From: Pelagerythrobacter marensis
GTDB taxonomy: Bacteria; Pseudomonadota; Alphaproteobacteria; Sphingomonadales; Sphingomonadaceae
NCBI RefSeq assembly: GCF_036700095.1
Contig: NZ_CP144918.1
Location: forward strand, 311,001-375,000
Direction: 5' to 3'
DNA: 64,000 nucleotides
Numbering within the stretch: position 1 is the first letter of the stretch; every line of letters begins with the position of its first letter. The notes beneath the pieces were generated by a model, which had not been told where the DNA came from, searched no databases, and worked only from the letters and a program-made list of their open reading frames with translations. The translations under genes were made by a program, and so were the position numbers. This document shows, piece by piece, positions 18,555 through 27,336 of the stretch.

Positions 18555-19687
18555 CGACGATGCTGCCTTCCCCCTTGTGCCGGACGCTGCTTGCCGCGCT
18601 GCTCGGCATCGCGATGCTACACGCCATCCCCGCGTCGGCGCAGGAAGTCCCGATCAAAGGGCTCGGCAGATTCGACGGTTGGCGCGAAAACGCGCTGATC
18701 GGATACGGGATTGTGACCGGACTGGCCGGATCGGGCGACTCCCGCCGAAACGAAGTCACCCGCCAGGCACTGCGCAACGTGCTCTCGCGCCTCGGCAGCG
18801 TGGTTGCCGAAGACCAGATCAATAGCCGCAACGTGGCCGTCGTGATCGTAACCGCCAGGCTCCCCGCATCGGCCAACCCCGGGGACCGCATCGATGCCGT
18901 CGTTTCGTCGATCGGCGACGCGCGCTCGCTTGCAGGTGGCACTCTCCTGATGACGCCTTTGCTTGGTCCCGATCAAAGACCCTACGCCCTGGCACAAGGG
19001 TCGCTCACCGTCGGTGGATACGATTTCGAAGCCAACCTGAACCGGCAACAGCGCAACTATCCGACCAGCGCCGTGCTCCCTGGTGGGGCAACGATCGAGA
19101 ATGCGGTCGATGCCTCGGTCCTGAAAGACGGGTACATTTCGTTCCTCCTCACCGAACCGGGCTTCACGACCGCGCAGGCGATCAGCGATGCGATCAACCT
19201 GCGGCTTGGCTACGGCACGGCCACAGTGCGAAATGCCGACGAGGTCGTGATCCGCTTCGATCAGCCCGCCAGTCAACTGGCGACGTTCCTATCGACCATC
19301 GAAAACCTTCCGGTCAGGCCCGATCGCACGCCGCGGATCGTGATCAACGAACGGACCGGCACGATCGTGGCCGGCGGCGACGTACAGATTTCGAGCGTCG
19401 TCATCTCGCAAGGCGACATCAAGGTTTCCGTCAAGAGCGAAAGCTACGCCTCCCAACCCAGCTTCATCGCCGGTTTCGCCAGCGACATTTCCAGCCTGGT
19501 TGTGACCAATACCGAACTGGCCGTCGAGCAGGGCGATGACGACGCAGTGCTGTCGCTGCCCGACACCAATGTCGCCGCGCTGTTCCGCACGCTTGCCCAG
19601 GCCAAGGTCGATACGCGCCGAACGATCGGAATTCTGCAAGCGATCAAGGCCGCAGGCGCACTGCACGCAGAAATCGTGATTCAGTGA
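18551..19687 (+). CDS. flgI: Flagellar P-ring protein FlgI
   Basis: The 378-residue product matches full-length FlgI. It has a signal peptide (LLAALLGIAMLHAIPASA) then the signature VPIKGLGRFDGWRENALIGYGIVTGLAGSGDS. The conserved C-terminal region includes RTPRIVINERTGTIVAGGDVQISSVVISQGDI and ends in an alanine-rich helix. It forms the P-ring around the rod in the peptidoglycan. The GTG start overlaps the flgH stop (GTGA); an in-frame ATG at 18560 is an alternative with no effect on the mature protein. Confidence 0.95.
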   Translation: MTTMLPSPLCRTLLAALLGIAMLHAIPASAQEVPIKGLGRFDGWRENALIGYGIVTGLAGSGDSRRNEVTRQALRNVLSRLGSVVAEDQINSRNVAVVIVTARLPASANPGDRIDAVVSSIGDARSLAGGTLLMTPLLGPDQRPYALAQGSLTVGGYDFEANLNRQQRNYPTSAVLPGGATIENAVDASVLKDGYISFLLTEPGFTTAQAISDAINLRLGYGTATVRNADEVVIRFDQPASQLATFLSTIENLPVRPDRTPRIVINERTGTIVAGGDVQISSVVISQGDIKVSVKSESYASQPSFIAGFASDISSLVVTNTELAVEQGDDDAVLSLPDTNVAALFRTLAQAKVDTRRTIGILQAIKAAGALHAEIVIQ

Positions 19688-19691
19688 GGAG

Positions 19692-20045
19692 ATGAGGATG
19701 GATGCGCTGTCCATAGCATTGGTTTCGAAGGCGCTCGACGGATTGAGCCTGCGCGCCGCCGCAACCGCGCAGAATATCGCCAATGCCAACTCCGAAGGCT
19801 ATAGCCCGGTCGGGGTTTCCTTCGAGGAAAGCCTGCGCGAGGCCTCGCGCATGGGGATCGATGCCGTCGGCAAGGTCCGCCCGGAAATCGCGCGCACGTC
19901 GCAAGGCGACATGGACGGCGGCATACGCCTCGATCTCGAAATGGCCGAGGCATCGCGGACCTCGCTGCGATATTCCGCGCTCGTCGAAGTGCTCAACCGG
20001 CAACTGCAGATCGGCCATACCGTCGTACGGGGAGGGCGGCAATGA
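19692..20045 (+). CDS. flgB: Flagellar basal-body rod protein FlgB
   Basis: The product is 117 residues with the rod motif ATAQNIANANSEGYSP at about residues 24-39 and a C-terminal helix typical of FlgB (LRYSALVEVLNRQLQIGHTVV). FlgB is the innermost proximal rod subunit. Two in-frame ATGs exist at 19692 and 19698; the second is better spaced from GAGGAG and begins MDALSIALVS, so it may be the true start. It overlaps flgC by 4 bases. Confidence 0.9.
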   Translation: MRMDALSIALVSKALDGLSLRAAATAQNIANANSEGYSPVGVSFEESLREASRMGIDAVGKVRPEIARTSQGDMDGGIRLDLEMAEASRTSLRYSALVEVLNRQLQIGHTVVRGGRQ

Positions 20046-20479
20046 ACGCTATGGAAATCAGCCGCACGGGTCTCGATGTCGAATGGCGGCGGATGGAGAT
20101 CATCGCGCAGAACATCGCGAACATGAACACGTCGCGGACCGCCAGTGGCGATCCCTTTACGCCGCTGCGGCTCGTCTCCGGCCCGGATCGCACTTTCGCC
20201 GAGAGCCTCGTCGAAGCCCGGCGCGAACAGGTCGAAATGCAGCCGGCAGGCGTACGCGTTTATGGCGTGGAGCGCGAAGACGGCGGGGTGCGCAGAGTCT
20301 ACGAACCCGGCCACCCGCACGCCGATCCCGAAGGATTCGTTTCCTACCCCGACATCAGTCATGCACGAGAGATGACCCTGATGATCGAGACGGCACGGGC
20401 CTACGAAGCGAACCTGGTCGCGATGTCGAGCGCACGGCAGATGTATTCCAGCGCGCTCCAGCTCGGGCGCCCGGCATGA
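20042..20479 (+). CDS. flgC: Flagellar basal-body rod protein FlgC
   Basis: The 145-residue product has the FlgC layout: an N-terminal helix with IIAQNIANMNTSRTASGDPF, then YEPGHPHADPEGFVSYPDISHAREMTLMIETARAYEANL, which carries the family YxPxHPxADxxGYV pattern with F in place of Y. It is a proximal rod subunit. ATGA overlaps join it to flgB upstream and fliE downstream. Confidence 0.94.
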   Translation: MNAMEISRTGLDVEWRRMEIIAQNIANMNTSRTASGDPFTPLRLVSGPDRTFAESLVEARREQVEMQPAGVRVYGVEREDGGVRRVYEPGHPHADPEGFVSYPDISHAREMTLMIETARAYEANLVAMSSARQMYSSALQLGRPA

Positions 20480-20802
20480 CCGAGATAGCAGCGGTAAGCA
20501 GCGCGATTGCGCTCGACGGGACGACGCCGGCTATCGACCGTCTGGGCCCGCCCCTCCCTTCCCGGATCGCCGTGGACGATGCCGCGAGCTTCGACGCGAT
20601 CCTGGCGGCAGGGCTGGAATCGGTCGATCGGAAGATCGCGACGGCCGACAACCTCGTTCGTCAGTTCGCCGTCGACGACGATATTCCCGTTCACCAGGTG
20701 ACGCTTGCGCTGGAACAGGCCCGCATGTCGGTGGAACTCGCGCTCGAAGTGCGCACCCGCATGCTCGAAACCTATCGCGAGCTGATGAACATGCAGGTCT
20801 AG
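20476..20802 (+). CDS. fliE: Flagellar hook-basal body complex protein FliE
   Basis: From the ATG at 20476 the product is 108 residues. The C-terminal half (VHQVTLALEQARMSVELALEVRTRMLETYRELMNMQV) is the conserved FliE helix that adapts the MS-ring/export gate to the rod. Its place between flgC and fliF is the standard one. A longer upstream frame is an artefact of overlap with flgB and flgC. Confidence 0.92.
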   Translation: MTEIAAVSSAIALDGTTPAIDRLGPPLPSRIAVDDAASFDAILAAGLESVDRKIATADNLVRQFAVDDDIPVHQVTLALEQARMSVELALEVRTRMLETYRELMNMQV

Positions 20803-20833
20803 CGACGGGCCGCAGCGGGGGAAGACTTCACAC

Positions 20834-22045
20834 ATGCAGCGCAAGCAACTCATTCTGGCCGGCGGTCTGTTCGCAGGCGTGACGGCAGTGCTTCTTGCCG
20901 CATACGTCCTGCTGCTGCGTCCGAACCAGGTCGTGCTCGTGCAGGACGTTCGGTCGGAGGATGCCGCTGCGATCGTGTCGGAACTCGAAAGCCAGGCGAT
21001 TCCCTACAAGCTTGAAGACGGCGGGAAACGGATCATGGTTCCCGAGAATCAGATCGGCCAGGCTCGCATTGCCATCGCGGGCACCGAACTGATGGCCGGC
21101 GGCGCCGTGGGCTTCGAATTGTTCAACGAAACGGACATGGGCCTCACCGAGTTTGCCCAGAAGGTCAACTATCAACGCGCGTTGCAGGGGGAACTCGCGC
21201 GAACGATCATGATGATGGAAGGGGTGTCGTTCGCCCGCGTACACCTGTCGCTGCCGGAGCGAACGCTGTTTCGTGGCGATGCGCCTGCGGCCAAGGCTGC
21301 CGTCAGCGTGCAATCGGCAGCCGGGCGGCGGATCGGCCGCGAACGCGTCGAGGGGATTCAAAGACTGGTGGCATCCGCGGTGGCCGATCTGTCGCCGCGG
21401 GACGTTGCCGTGCTCGACGGGCGAGGCGAGTTGATCAGTGCAGTTCCCCTCACCACCGGGGCGCCCGCCGAACCGCGGGACGAGCGAACAGCGCTGGAGG
21501 ACTATTTCAGCGCCAGGGCCCGCAAAGCTGCCGAGCCTTTCCTCGATGGGTTCCGCTATACGATCCGGGTGACCGCCGTCGATCTCGATCCGACAGGCGA
21601 TACCGATCCTTCGGAGTCCGGCCCGCAGGGGCGCAACTTCGGCCTGCGAATTGCCGTTCGCACCGAGGTGGAAATCGATCCGGACGATCGCGCCGAACTC
21701 GAACGGGCCATAGCCAACGCGGTGGGGTTCGATGCCGGAAGGGGGGACAGGCTCCGGTTCGAAGTCGCACCGCTGGAAACCTTTGTCCCACCCGAATTGC
21801 CCGCCTCCTCCCCGGTCGCGATCGGGGAGGAGGCCTTGCCTCCCCACACGCGAAACACCGACTGGATCACCTGGCTATTCGCCTGGCTTTCGAGCCGGTG
21901 GTTCTGGCTCGGCGTGCTTGCGGTCGTGGCTGTCGCAGTGCCTCTCGTCAGGCGGTCGCGGCGCATGTCGGAGGAAGAGCGGCAAAGCTTCGCGCAGCTT
22001 CTCGGCGAACATATCGAGGCGCGTCGGGATCAAGCCCATGTCTGA
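20834..22045 (+). CDS. fliF: Flagellar MS-ring protein FliF, short form (403 aa)
   Basis: FliF forms the inner-membrane MS ring. The first membrane segment is at about residues 8-27 and the second near 352-372. The RBM region LESQAIPYKLEDGGKRIMVPENQIGQARIAIAGTELM and the strongly conserved NYQRALQGELARTI with VSFARVHLSLPERTLFR are present. At 403 residues it is much shorter than the usual 530-570. Most of the loss is in the third periplasmic domain and in the cytoplasmic tail, which is only about 31 residues after the second membrane segment. In typical FliF that tail ends in the FliG-binding helices. No fliG is seen downstream. Confidence 0.93.
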   Translation: MQRKQLILAGGLFAGVTAVLLAAYVLLLRPNQVVLVQDVRSEDAAAIVSELESQAIPYKLEDGGKRIMVPENQIGQARIAIAGTELMAGGAVGFELFNETDMGLTEFAQKVNYQRALQGELARTIMMMEGVSFARVHLSLPERTLFRGDAPAAKAAVSVQSAAGRRIGRERVEGIQRLVASAVADLSPRDVAVLDGRGELISAVPLTTGAPAEPRDERTALEDYFSARARKAAEPFLDGFRYTIRVTAVDLDPTGDTDPSESGPQGRNFGLRIAVRTEVEIDPDDRAELERAIANAVGFDAGRGDRLRFEVAPLETFVPPELPASSPVAIGEEALPPHTRNTDWITWLFAWLSSRWFWLGVLAVVAVAVPLVRRSRRMSEEERQSFAQLLGEHIEARRDQAHV

Positions 22046-22421
22046 CGCAATGGCCAACGATAATCCGGTGCTGGCGCGATGGCGAACACTTCATCCGGCC
22101 GATCGCGAAGCGATCCTGCATGCGCTACCTGCTGAACAGCGCGAGATTTTCGAACAGATGCTTGCCGAGGAAGCGAACGATGCTGCCGGGAAGCGCAAGA
22201 GTGAGTTTCGAAGCTACTCCGCATGGGCTGCGCGGCTTCTCTCCGATTGCACGGCGCAGGATGGCGCCGGGCACACAAGATTGCCAGTGACACCGCTGGT
22301 CGCATCGACACTGATCGAAATTCATGGCGAGTTGCGCGATCGGCCCGGTTCTTCGCGCAGAGGATCGGGCCTTGCCGATCGTATACGGCCGCTGCTTCAG
22401 GCGTGGGGCCTGGCGGTATGA
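22038..22421 (+). CDS. Unknown 127-residue protein in the fliG position
   Basis: The ATG at 22038 overlaps the end of fliF by 8 bases, and its TGA overlaps the fliH start by 4 bases, so it belongs to the operon. The product is small, soluble and helical with an N-terminal segment LHPADREAILHALPAEQREIF. It has none of the features of FliG, which is about 330 residues with armadillo repeats, an EHPQ motif and a charged torque helix. It occupies exactly the place where fliG is expected between fliF and fliH. It may replace a FliG N-terminal function as an adapter, or be unrelated. No family was recognised. Confidence 0.75.
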   Translation: MSDAMANDNPVLARWRTLHPADREAILHALPAEQREIFEQMLAEEANDAAGKRKSEFRSYSAWAARLLSDCTAQDGAGHTRLPVTPLVASTLIEIHGELRDRPGSSRRGSGLADRIRPLLQAWGLAV

Positions 22422-23161
22422 TCGGCATCCTCAAGCATGGCGATCGCGGGCGCCAGAACACGGTCGAGCGTTTCACAGGGCGTATCCCTCGCACACAGCG
22501 GCCCGGTGGGGGCACGAGCCCGGTCGTGGACGATCCCGACAGCCGGACGCATTCGTCGCCGGAAGTCGTGCAGGCATCCGGCGAGCGTTCTGCGCCAAGG
22601 CACACCGCTCTCGAGCAGGAGATCGAGAGGCTGCGGCAGCAGATCGAAGAAACGGAAGCGAGCGCCGAACGGCGGATTGCGGAGGCGTTCGGCAAGGGCC
22701 GTGACGCAGGCCTCGCAGAAGCTCGTGAGGGAGACGACAAGCGGATCGCGCTGCTCGAACAGGCACTCCACCGCGCGCGGCAGGATTTCACCGACAAGAC
22801 CGCCGATGTGGAAGCGCTTGCGATCGCAGTTGCGCGTGCAGTCCTCGCCAAGATCTTCGGCGATGGAGCATTGGAAACCCATCGGATCGAAGCCGCTGTT
22901 GTCCATCGACTGGCGCAGATCGATCCAACCGAAGTGCGTTCGATCCGCGTGTCGGCGGATGATTTTCCCGACGCATCCGAACTGGCGCGTATCGCCGGGA
23001 AGTTTCCCGACCTGACCGTGCATCGCGATCGCGGCCTCGCGGCGGGGGAAAGCGTGATCGAACTCGATCTGGGAAGGATCGACGTTTCGCCAATGCGGCA
23101 ATGGGCGCACGCCGAAGCCCATCTTGCCACGCTGGCCGAAAGCCGGGGCCAGATCCGATGA
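22418..23161 (+). CDS. fliH: Flagellar export ATPase regulator FliH
   Basis: The 247-residue product has a charged, low-complexity N-terminus, a coiled-coil at about residues 62-145 rich in Glu, Arg and Ala (ALEQEIERLRQQIEETEASAERR), and a C-terminal domain like FliH/YscL. This domain includes ALAIAVARAVLAKIFGD and a typical ESVIELDLGRIDVSPMRQW ending. FliH binds and holds the ATPase FliI, encoded next. The ATG at 22418 overlaps the preceding stop; the longer upstream frame is a shadow. It overlaps fliI by 4 bases. Confidence 0.85.
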   Translation: MIGILKHGDRGRQNTVERFTGRIPRTQRPGGGTSPVVDDPDSRTHSSPEVVQASGERSAPRHTALEQEIERLRQQIEETEASAERRIAEAFGKGRDAGLAEAREGDDKRIALLEQALHRARQDFTDKTADVEALAIAVARAVLAKIFGDGALETHRIEAAVVHRLAQIDPTEVRSIRVSADDFPDASELARIAGKFPDLTVHRDRGLAAGESVIELDLGRIDVSPMRQWAHAEAHLATLAESRGQIR

Positions 23162-24480
23162 TCGACGCGCTCGTCTCACGCATTCTCGAAGCCGATTTCG
23201 CGCCCCCTTGCGGAGCGGTCACCGCGCTGGGCCAGGGGTTCGTTGCTGCCGACGGGCCGGCTGCCAGTGTCGGCGATTATTGCAGCATCGGTGCCGCGGG
23301 GACAGACACTATCCTGGCCGAAGTCGTCGCGGTCTCCCGAACGGGGCTTCGCCTGTCGCCGCTGGCGCCGACCCGGGCGATTTCCCTGGGCGCGAAAGTC
23401 GTGCGGATGCCGGGCGGACGCGACTTTCCGGCAGGCGATGCATTCGCTGGCCGGGCCATCGATGCGCTGGGTCGGCCCATCGACGGCCTGGGCGACATCG
23501 CATGTTCGGACCGGGCGGCAGCCGGGGGCGCAACACGAGTCCAAGCGCTCGACCGAGGGATCGGGGCAAACCGCTTCATAACCGGCATTCGGGCGATCGA
23601 CGGTTTGCTCCCATTGGCTCGGGGACAGCGTGTGGGCATTTTTGCCGCTAGCGGTGTCGGCAAGACGAGCCTGATCGAACAGTTGCTGGAGCAAGCGCAG
23701 TTCGATCGCGCGGTGATCTGCCTGGTCGGCGAACGCGGGCGCGAAGTCGCCAAGTTCTGGGATGCGGTGGCCAACGGGAATCGGGAAGACTGCGTTGCCC
23801 TGGTGGCCGCCACCGCCGACGAAAGCGCAGCCTTGCGCGTGCGCGCGATCGAGCAGGCACTCGCCCTGGCCGAGCACTGGCGCGCGAACGGCAAGGACGT
23901 GCTGCTGCTGGTCGATTCGATCACGCGCGTCGCAACCGCGTTGCGCGAAATCGGCCTTGCCGCGGGCGAACCACCGGCCGCACGCGGCTATACCGCCAGC
24001 GTTTTCGCGACCTTGCCGCGCCTCGTCGAACGCTGCGGCGCAGCACGCACCGGTGGTGCCATTACAGCCATCCTGTCTGTGCTGAGCGAAACCGACGACG
24101 TCGACGACCCGATCGTCGAACTGATGAAATCGGTTCTCGACGGTCATATCGTGCTCTCGCGCGCCCTTGCGGAGCGCCGTCACTATCCGGCGATCGACAT
24201 TGCGCGGAGCGTTAGCCGACTGTCGGACGAACTGCTTGCCGAAGAGCAAGCCGCGGCGGCAGCCAGCGCCTTCCGCATGCATGCGACATACGAGGAAGCG
24301 CGTCCGATGATCGAAAGCGGTATCTACGCCCCCGGCAGCAGTTCCGAAATCGATCGCGCGATAGAGGCCAATCCGCGCCTTATGCGGTTCCTGCGACAAG
24401 GCAGGCGCGAGGCATGTCCGATAGACGAGACCGAGGCCGAACTCCTGGCGCTGACTGCAGGAGCGCGTCATGCCGCGTAG
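23158..24480 (+). CDS. fliI: Flagellum-specific export ATPase FliI
   Basis: The 440-residue product matches the usual FliI length. It shows the Walker A loop AASGVGKT at residues 163-170, GERGRE at 191-196, the Walker B strand DVLLLVDS at 247-254, and the family signature AARGYTASVFATLPRLVERCG. It is an F1-beta-like hexameric ATPase that powers or primes type III export at the cytoplasmic face. It overlaps fliH by 4 bases and fliJ by 11 bases. Confidence 0.96.
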   Translation: MIDALVSRILEADFAPPCGAVTALGQGFVAADGPAASVGDYCSIGAAGTDTILAEVVAVSRTGLRLSPLAPTRAISLGAKVVRMPGGRDFPAGDAFAGRAIDALGRPIDGLGDIACSDRAAAGGATRVQALDRGIGANRFITGIRAIDGLLPLARGQRVGIFAASGVGKTSLIEQLLEQAQFDRAVICLVGERGREVAKFWDAVANGNREDCVALVAATADESAALRVRAIEQALALAEHWRANGKDVLLLVDSITRVATALREIGLAAGEPPAARGYTASVFATLPRLVERCGAARTGGAITAILSVLSETDDVDDPIVELMKSVLDGHIVLSRALAERRHYPAIDIARSVSRLSDELLAEEQAAAAASAFRMHATYEEARPMIESGIYAPGSSSEIDRAIEANPRLMRFLRQGRREACPIDETEAELLALTAGARHAA

Positions 24481-24928
24481 CGGACCCGGATCGCAGGACC
24501 TGGAGCGACTTGTCCGATTGCAGGCGTTGCGGGCGGCACGCGAGCAGCGCAAGCTCGAAAGTGCCGTTGCGGCGCATCGCAAGGTCCAGGCTGCGATGAA
24601 AAGTGCCGAGCGGCGGCATCGAACCGCAAGGGAGGAAGCCGCCCGGGCCTTGGCATCGGACGTACTCGACCCCGAACGCATCGTCCGTCTCAACGCAATC
24701 CTTCGGCTTTGCGACCAGGCGCATGGGCAAGCCCGGCAGGACGTCCTGCGTGCCGCCCGCCTCGAAGATGCCGCCCGCAGCAACTGGCACACCGCGGACC
24801 GGCAGGGCGACCACCTGCGCAAGCGCCATGCCAGCCTGAAGAAGCAGGAGGTGGAGGCGCGCGATGGGCGTGCGGCGCTGGCGGTGATCGAACATCTCGC
24901 AGCGACATCGGCGGAGGAACGAGAGTGA
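24470..24928 (+). CDS. fliJ: Flagellar export protein FliJ
   Basis: The product is 152 residues, almost entirely alpha-helical and highly charged, with two long antiparallel coiled-coil segments at about residues 10-60 and 75-140. This is the FliJ/YscO pattern, the central stalk of the export ATPase. Sequence conservation in this family is low, so the call rests on size, coiled coil and position directly after fliI. It overlaps fliI by 11 bases and its TGA overlaps the GTG of the next gene. Confidence 0.8.
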   Translation: MPRSGPGSQDLERLVRLQALRAAREQRKLESAVAAHRKVQAAMKSAERRHRTAREEAARALASDVLDPERIVRLNAILRLCDQAHGQARQDVLRAARLEDAARSNWHTADRQGDHLRKRHASLKKQEVEARDGRAALAVIEHLAATSAEERE

Positions 24929-25701
24929 AGATTGCAGCCCCCTTGCCTCCGGTCGAGCGGCAGACCGGAACGCCGGGCGAGGCCGTCGCCCGAGCGACGA
25001 TTTCGTTCGGCGATCTCCTCGCACAGCTTGGCGTTTCGGCCGCAAGCCAGCCCGAACGCGGCGCGATGCGATCGAACCCGGCACCGGAGATCGGCGATTC
25101 CGCTATCGGATTCGGCGAAAGGCCGGTCGTCCTTTTGACAGCCCCACCAGGCTCCCACGAGCGCGCGTCGGGAAGGAAACGCGCGATCGAAGGAATCGCA
25201 CACCAGGCTGCAGATGCGGCTCGCGCGCTCGCCCGACCGGGGCAGCATCCCGGCGCTGCTGACGCTCATGCCGCGACTGCATCCCCGGTGACGACCAGAC
25301 CGTCGCCATCGATGACGGGATTGCCCCCGGGTGCGACTGAGGCTTCGTTGCCTGCTCACCACGGGTCGAGCACAAAGCCTGCTGCCGAGGCAATATCGGC
25401 AGGCCGCTTCGCAACGCAGACCGACGGAACCGTCCAGAACCGGCAAGCCGCCAGCCAGCCGGGGCCGGCCGCAAGCGCGACCGCCCGCGCCGCGAACGCC
25501 CTCGCTGTCCGATCGGCACCCATTCAGGCTGCGCTGGTCGCCATGGACGACGGTTTCCGGCTGATCGTGCGCGTCCCGGGCTTGAGCGACGAAGAGCAGG
25601 CGGACCTTTCCGAACGCCTGGCGGAACTTTTCGCGCAAATGGGCGAAGCACCGCCCGAACTCGTGATCCACCGGTCCGCCATGTCCAGCGAGGGAGATTG
25701 A
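24925..25701 (+). CDS. fliK: Flagellar hook-length control protein FliK (divergent)
   Basis: A GTG start at 24925 overlaps the fliJ stop (GTGA). The 258-residue product is disordered and rich in Pro, Ala, Ser and Gly over residues 1-200, then has a compact C-terminal domain (LVAMDDGFRLIVRVPGLSDEEQADLSERLAELFAQMGEAPPELVI) that fits the FliK substrate-switch domain. It is shorter than most FliK. Position between fliJ and flgD supports the call. It would measure hook length and switch export specificity. Confidence 0.7.
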   Translation: MKIAAPLPPVERQTGTPGEAVARATISFGDLLAQLGVSAASQPERGAMRSNPAPEIGDSAIGFGERPVVLLTAPPGSHERASGRKRAIEGIAHQAADAARALARPGQHPGAADAHAATASPVTTRPSPSMTGLPPGATEASLPAHHGSSTKPAAEAISAGRFATQTDGTVQNRQAASQPGPAASATARAANALAVRSAPIQAALVAMDDGFRLIVRVPGLSDEEQADLSERLAELFAQMGEAPPELVIHRSAMSSEGD

Positions 25702-25703
25702 CG

Positions 25704-26159
25704 ATGCAAATTGGCCCGACCGACACCATGGCCGCGAATCAGGTTACTGCCGCCCAAACACCGCCCCCCGAACACTCCATGGCTGCCACCGATGCGTTCG
25801 GTCTAGGGTTCGAGGACTTGCTGAAGATCGTCCTGACTCAGCTGACCTACCAGGATCCGCTGAAACCGATGGAGAATTTCGAGTTCGTCTCGCAGCTCGC
25901 GCAATTCTCGCAGATTCAGCAGGCGCAGGAAACCAACAGCGCCTTGCAGACGCTCGTGACCGCGCAAGCGAGTTCGCAGGCGGCAAGCCTGCTTGGCAAG
26001 ACGGTGGACGTGGGTTCGGGTGCCACCGCGCTGAGCGGAGAGGTAGTCGCGGTCACCTTCGGCCAGGCCGGCCCCACCGTGACGATCGAAACCGGCGAAG
26101 ATCAGACGATCAGCAATCTGCCACTCAATGCGATCGTGCAAATCAGGGAGGGCGACTGA
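25704..26159 (+). CDS. flgD: Flagellar hook-cap assembly protein FlgD (short)
   Basis: The ATG at 25704 has AGGGAGA six bases upstream, better than the in-frame TTG at 25698 that overlaps the fliK stop. The 151-residue product has the FlgD signature FEDLLKIVLTQLTYQDPLKPMENFEFVSQLAQFSQIQ at about residues 36-72, then a single small beta domain ending QISNLPLNAIVQI. It lacks the extra Ig-like part of typical FlgD proteins (about 220 residues). FlgD forms the scaffold cap on which FlgE hook subunits polymerise. Confidence 0.92.
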   Translation: MQIGPTDTMAANQVTAAQTPPPEHSMAATDAFGLGFEDLLKIVLTQLTYQDPLKPMENFEFVSQLAQFSQIQQAQETNSALQTLVTAQASSQAASLLGKTVDVGSGATALSGEVVAVTFGQAGPTVTIETGEDQTISNLPLNAIVQIREGD

Positions 26160-26160
26160 C

Positions 26161-27336
26161 ATGTTCGGCGCAATCTACATCGGCCTGAGCGGCCTTAATG
26201 CCTATTCGGACGGCCTGCGGGCTGTGAGCAACAACGTCAGCAACCTCAACACGACCGGCTTCAAGGCTGCGGACATATCCTTTTCCGACCTTTTCGGGCT
26301 GGGAAGTCACGGCGGCCTGGCGCTCAGCCGCGAACGCGGCGGCGAGGGATACGGTGTAGGGCTCAACACCCTTTCGATAGATTTCTCGCAAGGCGAATTG
26401 CGCCAGACCGACCGCGATCTCGACCTGGCAGTGGAAGGTTCGGGTTTCCTGGTCCTGATCGACGGCGACCGGACCTACTACGCCCGCACGGGCACCTTCG
26501 TGGTCGACCAGGAAGGCTATGTCGTGCTCGGCGAGACCGATATGCGCCTTGCGGTTATCGATGAAAGCGGGCGCCCGGTCGCCGTCAATATCGATGACAA
26601 GCGGACCGACCCGCCGGTCGAAACGACCAGAATCGCTTTTGCCGACAACCTTTCCTCGACCGCGACCAGCCATACGATCCCCGATCTGGAAGTGTTCGAC
26701 GCGCGCGGCGAGCGGCACGAATGGACGATCGACTTCGCGCGCGCGGAGACCGAATTCGATAGCTGGACGGTCACCGTCAGCGATGCCGCCGGCGAAGAGA
26801 TCGGCACCCAGACGCTGCGCTTCGCAGCCGGCAAGGTCGCGCCGGATAGCGCAGAACTCGTCTTCGCCCAGGACGGCGAGGACTTTGCAGTCACGTTCGA
26901 CTTTTCGAATGCCACCTCGTTTTCGTCGGGCACGGTCTCATCGCTACGTGCCACGGATATCGATGGCCATGCGGTCGGTTCCATAACCACCATCGCCATC
27001 AACGCGTCCGGCGAGCTGGAGATCGCCTATTCCAACCAGGAAACGCTTGGCCTCGGAGCCGTGGCGCTGGCAGATTTCCGCGATCCGCAGGCGCTGGAGC
27101 AAAGAGGCAACGGACTCTTCGCCCACGATGGCTATGGACAGGTGCAATATCTTTCCGCTGAGGACGACAGGGTCGGTTCGATCCTTTCGCGCAGGCTGGA
27201 AGCATCCAACGTCGACCTCGGCGCACAGTTCGGCGATCTCATCCTGGTTCAGCGGGGCTATCAGGCCTCCTCGCAGATCATCAGCGTCAGCAACGACATG
27301 ATCCAACAGCTCTTCGGCATCCGGGGGCAAGGATGA
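26161..27336 (+). CDS. flgE: Flagellar hook protein FlgE
   Basis: The 391-residue product carries the hook/rod N-terminal motif SNNVSNLNTTGFKAADISFSD at about residues 24-44, the D1 segment DRDLDLAVEGSGFLVL, a middle region with the hook-domain beta strands, and the C-terminal EASNVDLGAQFGDLILVQRGYQASSQIISVSNDM. It forms the hook outside the cell. The ATG at 26161 lies one base after the flgD stop; its TGA overlaps the start of the next gene by 4 bases. Confidence 0.95.
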   Translation: MFGAIYIGLSGLNAYSDGLRAVSNNVSNLNTTGFKAADISFSDLFGLGSHGGLALSRERGGEGYGVGLNTLSIDFSQGELRQTDRDLDLAVEGSGFLVLIDGDRTYYARTGTFVVDQEGYVVLGETDMRLAVIDESGRPVAVNIDDKRTDPPVETTRIAFADNLSSTATSHTIPDLEVFDARGERHEWTIDFARAETEFDSWTVTVSDAAGEEIGTQTLRFAAGKVAPDSAELVFAQDGEDFAVTFDFSNATSFSSGTVSSLRATDIDGHAVGSITTIAINASGELEIAYSNQETLGLGAVALADFRDPQALEQRGNGLFAHDGYGQVQYLSAEDDRVGSILSRRLEASNVDLGAQFGDLILVQRGYQASSQIISVSNDMIQQLFGIRGQG

